A stretch of DNA of 64,000 nt from Candidatus Acetatifactor stercoripullorum (GTDB lineage: Bacteria > Bacillota > Clostridia > Lachnospirales > Lachnospiraceae): positions 1 to 64,000 of the forward strand of contig DXGH01000041.1 in NCBI GenBank assembly GCA_019114005.1, written 5' to 3'. Below are positions 16,430 to 25,194 of the stretch, one piece after another. The notes under the pieces were generated by a model. The model saw nothing but the letters and a program-made list of their open reading frames with translations. It ran no database searches and was not told the DNA's origin. Numbering within the stretch: the first letter of the stretch is position 1; each line of letters begins with the position of its first letter. The translations under genes and the position numbers were made by a program.

Positions 16430-17844
16430 AGAAAAAAGTACTCAGTGCTTTACTTGCAACAGCCATGATCACTACCATGCTGGCAGGATGCGGCAGCGAG
16501 CCTGCAGCCAGCGAAAGTCAGACCTCTTCGGAGGCTCCGGTTTCGGAAAGCAGCTCTTCTGAGCCATCCTCGGAGGCAGCGGATACGGAATCTGCGGAAG
16601 CGGCTGACGAAGGAAAAATTTTGAACATCTACTGCTGGAACGAAGAATTCAAGACCAGACTTACAGATCATTATCCGGGATATACGGAGGTTGACGGAAC
16701 CACCGGCACAATTGGGGATGTGACGGTAAAGTGGAATATTACACCCAGCGATGATAATGCGTACCAGAATAATCTGGATGCTACCCTTCTGGGTCAGGCG
16801 GATGCAGCTGCAGATGACAAGATCGACATTTTTCTGATTGAGGCGGATTATGCGCTGAAGTATGTGGATACGGAGTACACCATGCCCATAGCTGATCTGG
16901 GGATTACGGATGCGGATCTGGCGAACCAGTACCAGTATACCAAGGATATTGTTACAGATTCCAACGGTGTATTGAAGGGGCTTTCCTGGCAGGGCTGTCC
17001 CGGTGTCATGGTTTACAGCCGCGATGTGGCTACGGAGGTTTTCGGAACTGATGATCCGGCTGTGATTCAGGAAAAGGTAGCAGACTGGGATACCTTTAAG
17101 GCAACAGCTGCGGAGCTTGCGGCTGCAGGCTATCATATGACATCTTCCGTAAATGATACCTATCGTGTATACTCCAACAATGTATCCACAAAGTGGGTTG
17201 TGGACGGCAAGATTGTGATCGACGACAACCTGATGAAGTGGGTGCAGGATTCCAAGGAAATGGTAGACGCAGGCGAGACTACTACCTATGAGTTGTGGAG
17301 CGATGACTGGAGCAAGGGCTTTTATCCGGAAGGAAAGGTATTTTCCTATTTTGGACCTGCATGGTTTGTTGATTTCAGCATGGCGGCAGATGCTGAGGGA
17401 AGCATCGCAAATCTCGGAAAATGGGCGGCAACTGAGGGACCTCAGGGCTTCTTCTGGGGAGGAACCTGGATCTGTGCAGCAACCGGAACGGACAATGCAA
17501 CCCTGGTAAAGGATATCATGCTTCAGCTGACCACAAATGAAGAGATCATGACCGGAATCGTAGAGGCTGACAATGATTTCGTAAACAACAAGCCGGCAAT
17601 GGAAGCAATGGCGGCAGATCCTGATTACCAGAGCGCGGTGCTGGGAGGCCAGAACCCTCTGCCTATGTACTGTGCAGGTGCAGAGAAGATCGATTTGAGC
17701 AACCTTTCCGCATATGATCAGGGATGTAACGAAGAATTCCAGAGCGCTATGAAGAACTACTTTGACGGAAACGCAACGTTAGATGAAGCGCTTGATCTGT
17801 TCTACACGGCTGTGGAAGAGAAGTATCCTGAATTGACGCATTAA
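16426..17844 (+). CDS. ABC sugar transporter substrate-binding lipoprotein
   Basis: This 472-residue protein has a signal peptide with lipobox TMLAGCG near residue 23, then a Ser/Glu-rich linker and a family 1 (MalE/UgpB-like) solute-binding fold. It is anchored outside the membrane and delivers an oligosaccharide to the two permeases downstream. The start is fixed by the ATGA overlap with lacI and by GGGAGGAAAAAAGA. A strong hairpin after the gene probably keeps its mRNA level higher than that of the permeases. The neighbouring GH94 enzyme suggests cello-oligosaccharides as cargo, which is inference. Confidence 0.93.
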   Translation: MKKKVLSALLATAMITTMLAGCGSEPAASESQTSSEAPVSESSSSEPSSEAADTESAEAADEGKILNIYCWNEEFKTRLTDHYPGYTEVDGTTGTIGDVTVKWNITPSDDNAYQNNLDATLLGQADAAADDKIDIFLIEADYALKYVDTEYTMPIADLGITDADLANQYQYTKDIVTDSNGVLKGLSWQGCPGVMVYSRDVATEVFGTDDPAVIQEKVADWDTFKATAAELAAAGYHMTSSVNDTYRVYSNNVSTKWVVDGKIVIDDNLMKWVQDSKEMVDAGETTTYELWSDDWSKGFYPEGKVFSYFGPAWFVDFSMAADAEGSIANLGKWAATEGPQGFFWGGTWICAATGTDNATLVKDIMLQLTTNEEIMTGIVEADNDFVNNKPAMEAMAADPDYQSAVLGGQNPLPMYCAGAEKIDLSNLSAYDQGCNEEFQSAMKNYFDGNATLDEALDLFYTAVEEKYPELTH

Positions 17845-17881
17845 TACACAGATTAATGTAAGATATTTGAATCATTGGGGG

Positions 17882-17913
17882 AGTCATGCCTGCCTGGCCG
17901 GGCAGGCATGACT
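17882..17913 (+). terminator. Intra-operon hairpin after the binding-protein gene
   Basis: AGTCATGCCTGCC and GGCAGGCATGACT form a perfect 13-bp stem with a 6-base loop. No T run follows, so it is more likely an mRNA-stabilising or attenuating element than a full terminator. Confidence 0.7.
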
Positions 17914-17956
17914 TGATTTATGAAGACAGGAATTATGAGAAAACGGAGGACGTATT

Positions 17957-18868
17957 ATGAAAGGCAGACGTCGGGGAAAGGTGGTAAGCTATAACAAATG
18001 GGGCTACATATTTTTGATTCCCTTTGTGGCAGTATACCTTGTGTTTCAGCTGGTTCCGCTGGTAAGTACCGTTTATAACAGCTTTTTTGAAAATTACCGT
18101 TCGGGACTGACACAGGTAGGGCCTAATTTTGTGGGGCTGGAAAATTACAGGACGATTTTGGAAAATCAGGATATCTGGATTTATGCAAAGAATACGCTGA
18201 TTATGTGGCTTATGGGATTCATTCCCCAGATTTTGGTTTCCCTTCTTTTGGGAGCATGGTTTTCCAATCCCAGTCTCAGGCTGAAGGGGCAGAGATTTTT
18301 CAAGACGGTGATTTACCTGCCGAATCTGATTATGGCATCCGCGTTTGCCATGCTGTTTTTTACTCTGTTTTCCGATGGGGGACCGATCAATTCCATTTTA
18401 ATGCAGATAGGCATTTTGGATTCGCCATACCGGTTTTTATCCAACGTCTGGAGCACCAGAGCACTGGTGGCGTTTATGAATTTCATTATGTGGTTTGGAA
18501 ATACGACCATCCTTCTGATGGCTGGCATGATGGGCATTGACACCTCACTGTTTGAAGCTGCTTCGGTGGATGGGGCAACCTCCACGCAGGTGTTCTTTAA
18601 GATAACGCTGCCGCTTCTTCGGCCTATCCTCATCTATGTGGTTATAACCTCTTTGATCGGCGGACTGCAGATGTTTGACGTGCCGCAGGTTTTGACAAAT
18701 GGAACGGGAGAACCCATGAGATCCTCCATGACGCTGATTATGTATTTGAACAAGCATCTGTTCAGCAAAAATTATGGCATAGGCGGTGCGCTTTCGGTAT
18801 TTTTATTTATCATTACTGGTGTATTGAGTCTGATTGTCTATAAATTTTCAAATGAAAGGAACAGGTAG
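17957..18868 (+). CDS. ABC sugar permease (MalF/UgpA type)
   Basis: The 303-residue protein has six predicted membrane helices and the EAA loop EAASVDGATSTQVFFKITLP that contacts the ATPase. It forms half of the membrane channel for the binding protein upstream. AAAACGGAGGAC precedes ATG. The second permease starts 8 bases after its stop. No ATPase is encoded in the operon, so a shared MsmX-type ATPase from elsewhere must be used. Confidence 0.94.
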   Translation: MKGRRRGKVVSYNKWGYIFLIPFVAVYLVFQLVPLVSTVYNSFFENYRSGLTQVGPNFVGLENYRTILENQDIWIYAKNTLIMWLMGFIPQILVSLLLGAWFSNPSLRLKGQRFFKTVIYLPNLIMASAFAMLFFTLFSDGGPINSILMQIGILDSPYRFLSNVWSTRALVAFMNFIMWFGNTTILLMAGMMGIDTSLFEAASVDGATSTQVFFKITLPLLRPILIYVVITSLIGGLQMFDVPQVLTNGTGEPMRSSMTLIMYLNKHLFSKNYGIGGALSVFLFIITGVLSLIVYKFSNERNR

Positions 18869-18875
18869 GAAGGGC

Positions 18876-19742
18876 ATGAAAAAGAAGGAAAGCTATGAAA
18901 TTCAAAAGGGACTTGGCATAAGGACAAGAAGGATCATTGCTTATATAGCGCTTGTGCTGGTATCCTTCCTTTGCCTGTTTTGGTTTTATGTGCTCTTTAT
19001 CAATGCCACTAGATCCCATGCGGATCTGACAAAGGGATTTTCGCCGGTTCCCGGCACACAGCTTTTGGAAAACTGGAAAAATCTGCTGGCTGGAACCCTT
19101 CCTGTGTGGAACGGTCTGCTTAACAGCTTTATTGTGGCAGCCTTGAGCGCGGCGCTGAGCACCTATTTTTCTACTATGACGGCTTACGCAATTCATACAT
19201 ATGAATTTAAACTGAAAAAATTTATGTTTACCTTCATTATGATGATTATGATGATTCCCTCACAGGTAACGGCTCTGGGCTTTCTGCAGCTGGTGGGAAA
19301 GATGAAGCTGGAGGATTCCTTTATTCCGCTGATTGTTCCTACGATTGCTGCGCCCATCACCTTTTTTTACATGAAGCAGTACATGGAAAGCACACTGCCC
19401 CTGTCTTTGGTGGAAGCAGCCAGAATCGATGGCTCCGGTGAATTTCGGACCTTTAATACCATTGTTTTGCCGTTAATGAAGCCGGCCATTGCGGTACAGG
19501 CAATTTTTACTTTTGTCACCAGCTGGAACAATTACTTTACGCCCGCCCTGATTCTGCATGATGATAAGAAGAAAACGCTGCCTATTTTGATCGCGCAGCT
19601 GCGTGCGGCGGACTGGCTGAAATTTGACATGGGTCAGGTTTATGTCATGATTGCATTTTCCATCTTTCCGGTTATTTTAGTGTATCTTTTCCTGTCGAAG
19701 CATATCGTTCAGGGAGTTGCTCTGGGAAGTGTGAAGGGCTAG
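18876..19742 (+). CDS. ABC sugar permease (MalG/UgpE type)
   Basis: This 288-residue permease has six predicted helices and the EAA motif EAARIDGSGEFRTFNTIVLP. It pairs with the MalF-type permease. ATG at 18876 is chosen because GGAAGGGC stands directly upstream and the first helix then starts at a normal distance; an in-frame ATG at 18834 would overlap the previous gene. It is the last gene of the operon. Confidence 0.94.
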   Translation: MKKKESYEIQKGLGIRTRRIIAYIALVLVSFLCLFWFYVLFINATRSHADLTKGFSPVPGTQLLENWKNLLAGTLPVWNGLLNSFIVAALSAALSTYFSTMTAYAIHTYEFKLKKFMFTFIMMIMMIPSQVTALGFLQLVGKMKLEDSFIPLIVPTIAAPITFFYMKQYMESTLPLSLVEAARIDGSGEFRTFNTIVLPLMKPAIAVQAIFTFVTSWNNYFTPALILHDDKKKTLPILIAQLRAADWLKFDMGQVYVMIAFSIFPVILVYLFLSKHIVQGVALGSVKG

Positions 19743-19788
19743 CGGCTTCTTTTTATAAAAACTTTAGAAAACCTTTCTTTTACTTATA

Positions 19789-19846
19789 TTTACGTGCAAA
19801 AAGAGACATGATACAATGTTAAAAAGTATATGTCTCTTTATTTATG
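19789..19846 (+). promoter_or_regulatory. Operon terminator overlapping the next promoter
   Basis: TTTACG at 19789-19794 and TACAAT at 19812-19817 (17 bases apart) form a promoter for the DUF1700 gene. The same stretch holds the 9-bp stem AAGAGACAT/ATGTCTCTT (19801-19838) with a T-rich tail, which can end the permease operon. The two signals occupy the same bases. Confidence 0.45.
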
Positions 19847-19877
19847 GGATAATCTCCGGCCGTAAAGGAAGGAAAGT

Positions 19878-20333
19878 ATGACAAAACAGGAATTTATAAG
19901 CAGGCTCAGGGCTGCTTTGAGCGGGAAGCTGTCTCCGGGGCTTGTGGAGGATCATATAAATTATTATGAGGATTATATCAATACGGAAATACGCAAGGGG
20001 AGAACAGAGGAAGAGGTGCTTGCCTCTCTGGGTGATCCGCGGCTGATTGCAAGAACCATCGTGGAAACCAATGGCAGAGGACAGAATGCAGGCGGCCAGA
20101 GCATGGACACAGAAGGTTTTTTCCGGGAATACAGAGAGCCTTATACGGAGGAGGAAAGGCGTGAAAAAAGGGTATTCCGTTTTCCGGTGTGGGCGTGGAT
20201 TCTTTTGGTAATTTTGGTTTTAGCTGTGGCAGCTGGTCTGGCGTTTTCCCTTCTTGCCTTTCTGGCGCCTGTCATACTGCCCATTTTGCTGGTGGTGTTT
20301 TTGGTGAAGCTGTTTCGGGACTGGCTTAATTAG
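19878..20333 (+). CDS. DUF1700 family membrane protein
   Basis: The 151-residue protein starts with the DUF1700 pattern MTKQEFISRLRAALSG and YYEDYINTEIRKGRTEEEVLASLGDP, a helical soluble part, followed by a charged linker and a C-terminal hydrophobic region with one or two membrane helices (about residues 103-146). Such proteins are often partners of PadR regulators and membrane-stress adhesin genes; no partner is present here. AAGGAAGGAAAGT precedes ATG. The function is unknown. Confidence 0.8.
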   Translation: MTKQEFISRLRAALSGKLSPGLVEDHINYYEDYINTEIRKGRTEEEVLASLGDPRLIARTIVETNGRGQNAGGQSMDTEGFFREYREPYTEEERREKRVFRFPVWAWILLVILVLAVAAGLAFSLLAFLAPVILPILLVVFLVKLFRDWLN

Positions 20334-20343
20334 AGCATAGGAA

Positions 20344-20373
20344 ATGAGCCGCTGGAGGGGACCAGCGGCTCAT
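20344..20373 (+). terminator. Hairpin after the DUF1700 gene
   Basis: ATGAGCCGCTGG and CCAGCGGCTCAT form a perfect 12-bp stem with a 6-base loop. There is no T run after it, so termination efficiency is uncertain. The rest of the region to 20510 shows no supported gene. Confidence 0.6.
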
Positions 20374-20510
20374 ATGAGGGGAGTATAAATAAATTAAATA
20401 TAAGGGTGTAAATAGAAATGATGAAGGGTTATCTATTTACAAATTCATTATAGTACTTAAGTCATAAAAAATCAATATCGCAACAGTACCAAAGTACCAT
20501 GCTTGTTTCC

Positions 20511-20540
20511 GCATATTTTTTGTGCGTTTTTTCCATACTA
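20511..20540 (+). promoter_or_regulatory. Forespore (sigma-G/F-like) promoter
   Basis: GCATA at 20511-20515 and CATACTA at 20534-20540 are separated by 18 bases. This matches the sigma-G consensus of Bacillus (gmATR, N17-18, CATnMTA) and no sigma-A type promoter is visible near the gene. Transcription would start about 28 bases before the ATG at 20576. Confidence 0.65.
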
Positions 20541-20575
20541 CTCCTGTAACCAAAAAGAAACAGGAGGAATTTGAA

Positions 20576-20755
20576 ATGTCTAACAACAATCAGAACTTCG
20601 ACAATAACAAGTTTAACAATGGCATGGGCAATTCTGAGAACAGCCAGAACGGACAGAACTGCAAAAACAGCCAGAACAGTCAGAACAGTCAGAACAGCCA
20701 GAACAGCCAGAACAGCCAGAAAAACAGTCAGAAGAACAACGAAAAGAATTTCTAA
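20576..20755 (+). CDS. Asn/Gln/Ser-rich tandem-repeat peptide, probable spore protein
   Basis: This 59-residue protein is almost entirely Asn, Gln, Ser and Lys. Its middle is a run of NSQ triplets and it ends QKNSQKNNEKNF. CAGGAGG lies 9 bases before ATG at 20576. It has no signal peptide or membrane helix and one Cys. The forespore-type promoter suggests it is made in the developing spore, in the way of small acid-soluble or gamma-type storage proteins that are rich in Asn and Gln; no sequence match to those families is claimed. A terminator follows at once. Confidence 0.75.
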   Translation: MSNNNQNFDNNKFNNGMGNSENSQNGQNCKNSQNSQNSQNSQNSQNSQKNSQKNNEKNF

Positions 20756-20768
20756 GATTTCTGCGAAA

Positions 20769-20796
20769 ATAGGAACACCGAAGGGTGTTCCTATTT
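20769..20796 (+). terminator. Terminator of the NSQ-repeat gene
   Basis: ATAGGAACACC and GGTGTTCCTAT form an 11-bp stem with a 4-base loop, followed by TTTAC. Confidence 0.8.
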
Positions 20797-20869
20797 ACAT
20801 GTATGAAAAAAAATTGTATACTAAGGAACAGAATATCAAACAGTCTGAGGAATCCAGGGGACGAAAAAC

Positions 20870-22036
20870 ATGAGAAAATTTGAGTTGATTGCGCCTTGTT
20901 ACTTTGGTACGGAATCTGTTTTAAAGCGGGAAATCATTGATTTGGGCTATGATGTCACCGAGGTTTCGGACGGAAGGGTAACCTTTTTGGGAGATGAGGA
21001 GGCGTTGTGCAGAGCTAATGTTTTTCTGCGTACAGCAAAGCGCATTTTAATAAAGATCGGAAGCTTTCAGGCAGAAAGCTTTGAAGAGCTTTTTCAGGGA
21101 ACCAGAGGGCTTCCCTGGGAGGAATATATTCCAAGAGATGGGAAATTCTGGGTGGCCAAGGCTTCCAGTGTAAAGTCAAGGCTGTATAGTGTATCTGACA
21201 TCCAGTCGGTGATGAAGAAGGCCATGGTGGAACGTCTTAAGGATGTGTATCATACGGGCTGGTTTGAGGAGAGCGGTGAAAGCTTTCCTGTGCGGGTATT
21301 TTTGATGAAGGATCAGGTTACGGTGGGACTTGACAGTACAGGAGAGCCTTTACATAAAAGAGGGTATCGGAAACTTGCTTCTAAGGCGCCCATTGCGGAA
21401 AATCTTGCAGCTGCTTTGATTTTGATGACGCCCTGGAAGGGGGACCGGATTCTTGTGGATCCCTTCTGCGGCAGCGGCACCATTCCCATAGAAGCAGCAA
21501 TGATGGCGGCGGGAATGGCCCCGGGAAGAAACAGAAGCTTTACGGCATGGAATTGGTCTCATATCATTCCCAAAAAGGATTGGCAGGATGTGCTGGAGGA
21601 AGCGGAGGAGATGATAGATCTAAGCGTGGAGACGGACATTCAGGGGTACGACATTGATGAGGATATGATAGCCATTTCCAGAGAAAATGCAAGGCTTGCA
21701 GGAGTGGATAAGCTGATTCATTTTCAAAGGAGGGGGATTGAGCAGCTGAGCCATTCCAAAAAGTATGGGTTTTTGATTACCAATCCGCCCTATGGCCAGC
21801 GCCTCCAGGACAAAGAGAGTATGCAGACGCTCTATCGGATGATTGGGGAGAAATACCGGTCCCTTGATGACTGGAGCATGTATCTGATCACAGCCTATGA
21901 GCAGGCTCAGCGGGATATCGGGCGAAAGGCTGATAAAAACAGAAAGATTTACAATGGAATGATAAAAACTTATTATTATCAGTTTTTGGGGCCCAAGCCA
22001 CCAAAGAAGAATGAGAGGAAAGCATCCTTCACATGA
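20870..22036 (+). CDS. THUMP-domain class I SAM-dependent RNA methyltransferase (RlmL/YpsC type)
   Basis: The 388-residue protein has a ferredoxin-like/THUMP RNA-binding part (about residues 1-160) and a Rossmann methyltransferase part with motif I DPFCGSGTIPIEAA and catalytic motif IV NPPYGQR. This arrangement is that of the YpsC/RlmL group that methylates guanine N2 in 23S rRNA. It is the first gene of a four-gene operon joined by short overlaps; its stop overlaps the next ATG as ATGA. Confidence 0.92.
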   Translation: MRKFELIAPCYFGTESVLKREIIDLGYDVTEVSDGRVTFLGDEEALCRANVFLRTAKRILIKIGSFQAESFEELFQGTRGLPWEEYIPRDGKFWVAKASSVKSRLYSVSDIQSVMKKAMVERLKDVYHTGWFEESGESFPVRVFLMKDQVTVGLDSTGEPLHKRGYRKLASKAPIAENLAAALILMTPWKGDRILVDPFCGSGTIPIEAAMMAAGMAPGRNRSFTAWNWSHIIPKKDWQDVLEEAEEMIDLSVETDIQGYDIDEDMIAISRENARLAGVDKLIHFQRRGIEQLSHSKKYGFLITNPPYGQRLQDKESMQTLYRMIGEKYRSLDDWSMYLITAYEQAQRDIGRKADKNRKIYNGMIKTYYYQFLGPKPPKKNERKASFT

Positions 22037-23109
22037 AAGATCCGGCAAAGGTAAATATGAAATTTACGCTGCTTTTCTGGGTGCTCCTGTTTGCGGCGGC
22101 CATGCCTATTTTGCTGAAGCTTGCATGGGAGAAGGACATTGTGATTGCCGATGTGACCAGAGAGCAGACGGGGAGTGGCAGTGCAAATGCCTCCTGGCAT
22201 TCCGGCCAGAATAAAGACTTGGGAATGCGGCTTTTGCTGCAGGAGAGTGAGACCCGCAGTAAAAGCTTCAAGGTGCCTCTTTCGGAGGGAACCAGGGCGG
22301 AAGATGTGGTAATGGAAAAACGTTACATGGAAGGCCAGCTGTGGATTTACATAGAGGGAGTGCAGGAGGATTTTTATCGGGAGAAGATACTGGACGGGGA
22401 TGTTTCCGTTGTGACGGAGGCGTACTGCGAGCCCTGGAAAAATGGTGTTATTTTAAAACTGCATATGAGTGAAGTGCTGGAATATCATAGTACTATGGAG
22501 GAGAATGCGCTGACAGTGGCCTATAAAAGCCCGCAGGAGCTTTATGATACCATTATTGTGATTGATCCCGCAGGCGGCGGAAGCGAAAGCGGCATTACAT
22601 ATGGGAGCTTTTCGGAAAAGGATCTTGCTCTCCGGGTGGCAGAGCTTTTGCAGCAGGAGACGGTTCCGTCCAATGTAAAGCTTTATTTTACGCGGCTGGA
22701 GGACGTTGATGTGACCAGGGAGCAGAGGCTTTCTCTGATAGAGAATGCGGAGGCGGATTTCTTTCTGCGTATCGGCGCATGGGAGGATGCAGAAAACCCA
22801 CAAAGCTATGGTATCCAGAGCTTTTATAATGAAAGCTATTATATTCCAGGGTTCGGAAATCTTGAGCTGGCAGACACCGTTACAAGGCAGGTGACGATCT
22901 CTGCCAGCAACCGGGCAGCAGGAGTCTTTGCATCTCCCCAGGGAAGCATATTAGACGAGATTACCATTCCTGCCGCACAGCTGAGTCTGGGGTATCTGAG
23001 CAATCCTGAGGAAAACAGGCTCCTGCAGCAGGAGAGCTATCAGCAGAGGCTGGCGGAGGGCATTGCGGACGCTATTTCAAAGATCTGCGAGGAAAGGGAT
23101 AAGGAATGA
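22033..23109 (+). CDS. Amidase_3-like membrane-anchored protein with lost zinc ligands
   Basis: The 358-residue protein has an N-terminal signal anchor (about residues 9-28), a beta-rich middle domain resembling an AMIN-type module, and a C-terminal domain similar to N-acetylmuramoyl-L-alanine amidase (Amidase_3): IIVIDPAGGG, SEKDLALRVAELLQ, KLYFTRLEDVDVTREQR, LSLGYLSNPEEN. Active amidases have IDPGHGG and SIHAN with two zinc-binding His; here these are IDPAGGG and FLRIGAW, so both ligands are gone. It is probably a non-catalytic wall-associated regulator. ATGA overlaps exist at both ends of the gene. Confidence 0.78.
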   Translation: MKDPAKVNMKFTLLFWVLLFAAAMPILLKLAWEKDIVIADVTREQTGSGSANASWHSGQNKDLGMRLLLQESETRSKSFKVPLSEGTRAEDVVMEKRYMEGQLWIYIEGVQEDFYREKILDGDVSVVTEAYCEPWKNGVILKLHMSEVLEYHSTMEENALTVAYKSPQELYDTIIVIDPAGGGSESGITYGSFSEKDLALRVAELLQQETVPSNVKLYFTRLEDVDVTREQRLSLIENAEADFFLRIGAWEDAENPQSYGIQSFYNESYYIPGFGNLELADTVTRQVTISASNRAAGVFASPQGSILDEITIPAAQLSLGYLSNPEENRLLQQESYQQRLAEGIADAISKICEERDKE

Positions 23110-23717
23110 ATGAGACGATTATATTTGCAACAGGAAATCAGGGAAAGGTAAAAGAGATTCAGATGATCCTGGCAGACATGGGGAAAAAGGTGCTGTCTAT
23201 GAAGGAGGCTGGGATTTTTGTTGATATAGAGGAGAACGGTTCCACCTATGAGGAGAATGCACTGGCAAAAGCCAGGGCGGTGGCCGCCTGCACGGACTGT
23301 CTTGTGATGGCGGATGATTCGGGGCTGGAAATCGACTATCTGCACGGGGAACCGGGCATTTATTCCGCAAGGTATCTGGGAGAGGATACGCCTTACAGCA
23401 TTAAAAACGCTGTGATTCTGGAACGGCTTGCGGGAGTGCCGGAGGAAAAGCGGACAGCCCGCTTTGTCTGTGCAATCGCTGCGGTGCTGCCGGATAAAAC
23501 GTATCTTACGGTCAGGGCGGTGATAGAGGGGCGCATCGCACAGGAGGAAAAAGGCAGCCATGGTTTCGGATATGATCCCATTTTCTTCGTGCCGGAATTT
23601 GGCAGGACAACAGCAGAGCTGACGGAGGAAGAAAAAAACAAGGTGAGCCATAGAGGGAAGGCCTTGGAGCAAATGAAAGAGGAATTGAGGAGATATGAAG
23701 GTAATCATTGTCAGTGA
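23106..23717 (+). CDS. rdgB: XTP/dITP diphosphatase (RdgB/HAM1)
   Basis: This 203-residue cytoplasmic enzyme hydrolyses non-canonical purine triphosphates such as XTP and dITP. Family motifs are IIFATGNQGKVKEI at the start, ENALAKARAVA, MADDSGLEIDYLHGEPGIYSARY (read in two parts) and GFGYDPIFF. Length is normal. It overlaps the amidase-like gene by ATGA and the phosphodiesterase gene by 23 bases. Confidence 0.96.
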   Translation: MNETIIFATGNQGKVKEIQMILADMGKKVLSMKEAGIFVDIEENGSTYEENALAKARAVAACTDCLVMADDSGLEIDYLHGEPGIYSARYLGEDTPYSIKNAVILERLAGVPEEKRTARFVCAIAAVLPDKTYLTVRAVIEGRIAQEEKGSHGFGYDPIFFVPEFGRTTAELTEEEKNKVSHRGKALEQMKEELRRYEGNHCQ

Positions 23718-24198
23718 CACCCACAGAAAAAATGAAAATTATTTTGAGGTTCTTAAAATGCACAAGCCGGACCTGGTGATCCACTGCGGAGATGCAGAGG
23801 GAAGCGAGTATGCCTTGACAGAGGCGGCGGACTGTCCTGTGTGGATTGTGCTGGGCAATAATGACTTTTTTTCTCAGCTGCCCAAGGAGCTTGAATTTAA
23901 TATTGGCCGCTATAAGGTCTGGGTGACTCATGGACATAATTATTGTGTTTCCATGGGAAATGAGACGATCAAGAAAGAGGCGCAGCTGAAGGGGGTGGAT
24001 ATTGTTATGTACGGGCATACCCACCGCCCGGTCATAGACATAGATAAGGAGGTAATTGCCCTGAATCCTGGGAGCTTGTCTTATCCCAGACAGGAGGGAC
24101 ATATTCCTTCCTATATCATTATGGAGCTTGACGCTGCCGGAGAAGCGCATTTCACGATAGCGTATTTAAAGAAGCCGGACTGCCTAAAAAATCATTGA
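23695..24198 (+). CDS. YfcE/MJ0936-type metallophosphoesterase
   Basis: The 167-residue calcineurin-like phosphodiesterase has all metal motifs: VSDTHRK, HCGDAEG, LGNND, THGH and YGHTHRP, plus NPGSLS. It probably hydrolyses phosphodiesters; the natural substrate is not known. GAGGAGATAT precedes the start, which overlaps rdgB. Its stop codon is part of the -35 box of the tRNA promoter downstream. Confidence 0.92.
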   Translation: MKVIIVSDTHRKNENYFEVLKMHKPDLVIHCGDAEGSEYALTEAADCPVWIVLGNNDFFSQLPKELEFNIGRYKVWVTHGHNYCVSMGNETIKKEAQLKGVDIVMYGHTHRPVIDIDKEVIALNPGSLSYPRQEGHIPSYIIMELDAAGEAHFTIAYLKKPDCLKNH

Positions 24199-24224
24199 CA
24201 GATATGGAAACGGTAGTATATAAT
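24195..24224 (+). promoter_or_regulatory. Promoter of tRNA-Pro/tRNA-Gly
   Basis: TTGACA at 24195-24200 and TATAAT at 24219-24224 with an 18-base spacer. The -35 box includes the TGA stop of the phosphoesterase gene. Confidence 0.8.
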
Positions 24225-24258
24225 AGCTTTTGCGTTGAAAATGCAGCAATCTGTGTTT

Positions 24259-24333
24259 CGGGGTGTGGCTCAGCTTGGCTAGAGCGCCTGGTTTGGGACC
24301 AGGAGGCCGCAGGTTCGAATCCTGTCACCCCGA
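24259..24333 (+). tRNA. tRNA-Pro (TGG)
   Basis: The acceptor arm pairs CGGGGTG with CACCCCG, the anticodon loop is TTTGGGA with anticodon TGG, and the T loop is TTCGAAT. Confidence 0.97.
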
Positions 24334-24356
24334 TGAATTTCATATTTCCTTTGTAC

Positions 24357-24427
24357 GCGGGTGTAGTTCAATGGTAGAACACCAGCCTTCCAAGCTGGAT
24401 ACGTGGGTTCGATTCCCATCACCCGCT
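24357..24427 (+). tRNA. tRNA-Gly (TCC)
   Basis: The acceptor arm pairs GCGGGTG with CACCCGC, the anticodon loop is CTTCCAA with anticodon TCC, and the T loop is TTCGATT. It ends in a T run shared with the convergent membrane-protein gene. Confidence 0.97.
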
Positions 24428-24430
24428 TTT

Positions 24431-25099
24431 TTATTCCATGTTTTTCAGCCTGGGCAGATTCCAGTGGAAGATCATAGCAAGTATGCGGATTGCTATCACA
24501 GAGAAGGCGCCAAGCCACATGGCGGGGATGCTGCCAAGAGGCCATAAGAGAGCACACACCAGCGCCCCTGACAAAGAGGCGCAGGCATAAACGTGTTTTA
24601 CAAGAATATAAGGCTTTTGGGCAGCGAGAATGTCCCGCAGCACACCGCCTCCCACGCCGGTGATGACCCCAAGAAAGACCACCAGAAAGAGGTTTGCGCT
24701 GTAAGGGGTGTCCATGCCTGTGCTGATGCCTGTCACGGTGAAAATGCCAAGCCCTATGGCGTCTAAAAGCTGCATAAGCTTTTCATAGACTGTCATGAGA
24801 TGAGTGGTAGTGGTGAGCAGATTCCGTTTTATGTATAAAAGAATGAAAATCACATTACAGGTGACGAGTGCCGTCAGCGCATATATGGGGCGGATGAACA
24901 TGACAGGCGGCGTGCGGCCGATAATCAAATCCCTGATGCAGCCACCGCCCACTGCGGTGATAATGCCCAGCACATTGACGCCGAAGATATCCATACGCTG
25001 CCGCACTGCGGTGAGAGCACCGGAGGATGCAAATGCAATCGTTCCGATGATCTCCATGATAAATATGATGGTGTCTGTGTTTTCTATCAAAAAATTCAT
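24431..25099 (-). CDS. TRIC-type trimeric cation channel family protein (YicG-like)
   Basis: The 222-residue membrane protein has about seven helices made of two repeats, each with the family glycine motif: GTIAFASSGALTAVRQ, GGGCIRDLI, then GVITGVGGGVLRDILAA. Bacterial members form K+-type cation channels. The ATG at 25099 is preferred over GTG 9 bases upstream because GGGAG is then 8 bases away. It is convergent with the tRNA-Gly gene. Confidence 0.9.
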   Translation of the reverse strand: MNFLIENTDTIIFIMEIIGTIAFASSGALTAVRQRMDIFGVNVLGIITAVGGGCIRDLIIGRTPPVMFIRPIYALTALVTCNVIFILLYIKRNLLTTTTHLMTVYEKLMQLLDAIGLGIFTVTGISTGMDTPYSANLFLVVFLGVITGVGGGVLRDILAAQKPYILVKHVYACASLSGALVCALLWPLGSIPAMWLGAFSVIAIRILAMIFHWNLPRLKNME

Positions 25100-25194
25100 A
25101 AGTGTCACTCCCAGATTTTTATTTTACTGTATCGGATGGAAATGCACAATAAGAAAATAGAATCGGCGAAAAACGATTTGGAATGGAGGAAAAA

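Noticed and set aside
20640-20740. DNA-level repeat array as CRISPR or satellite
   Set aside because: The repeated AACAGCCAG/AACAGTCAG units are codons of the NSQ peptide with a good ribosome site.
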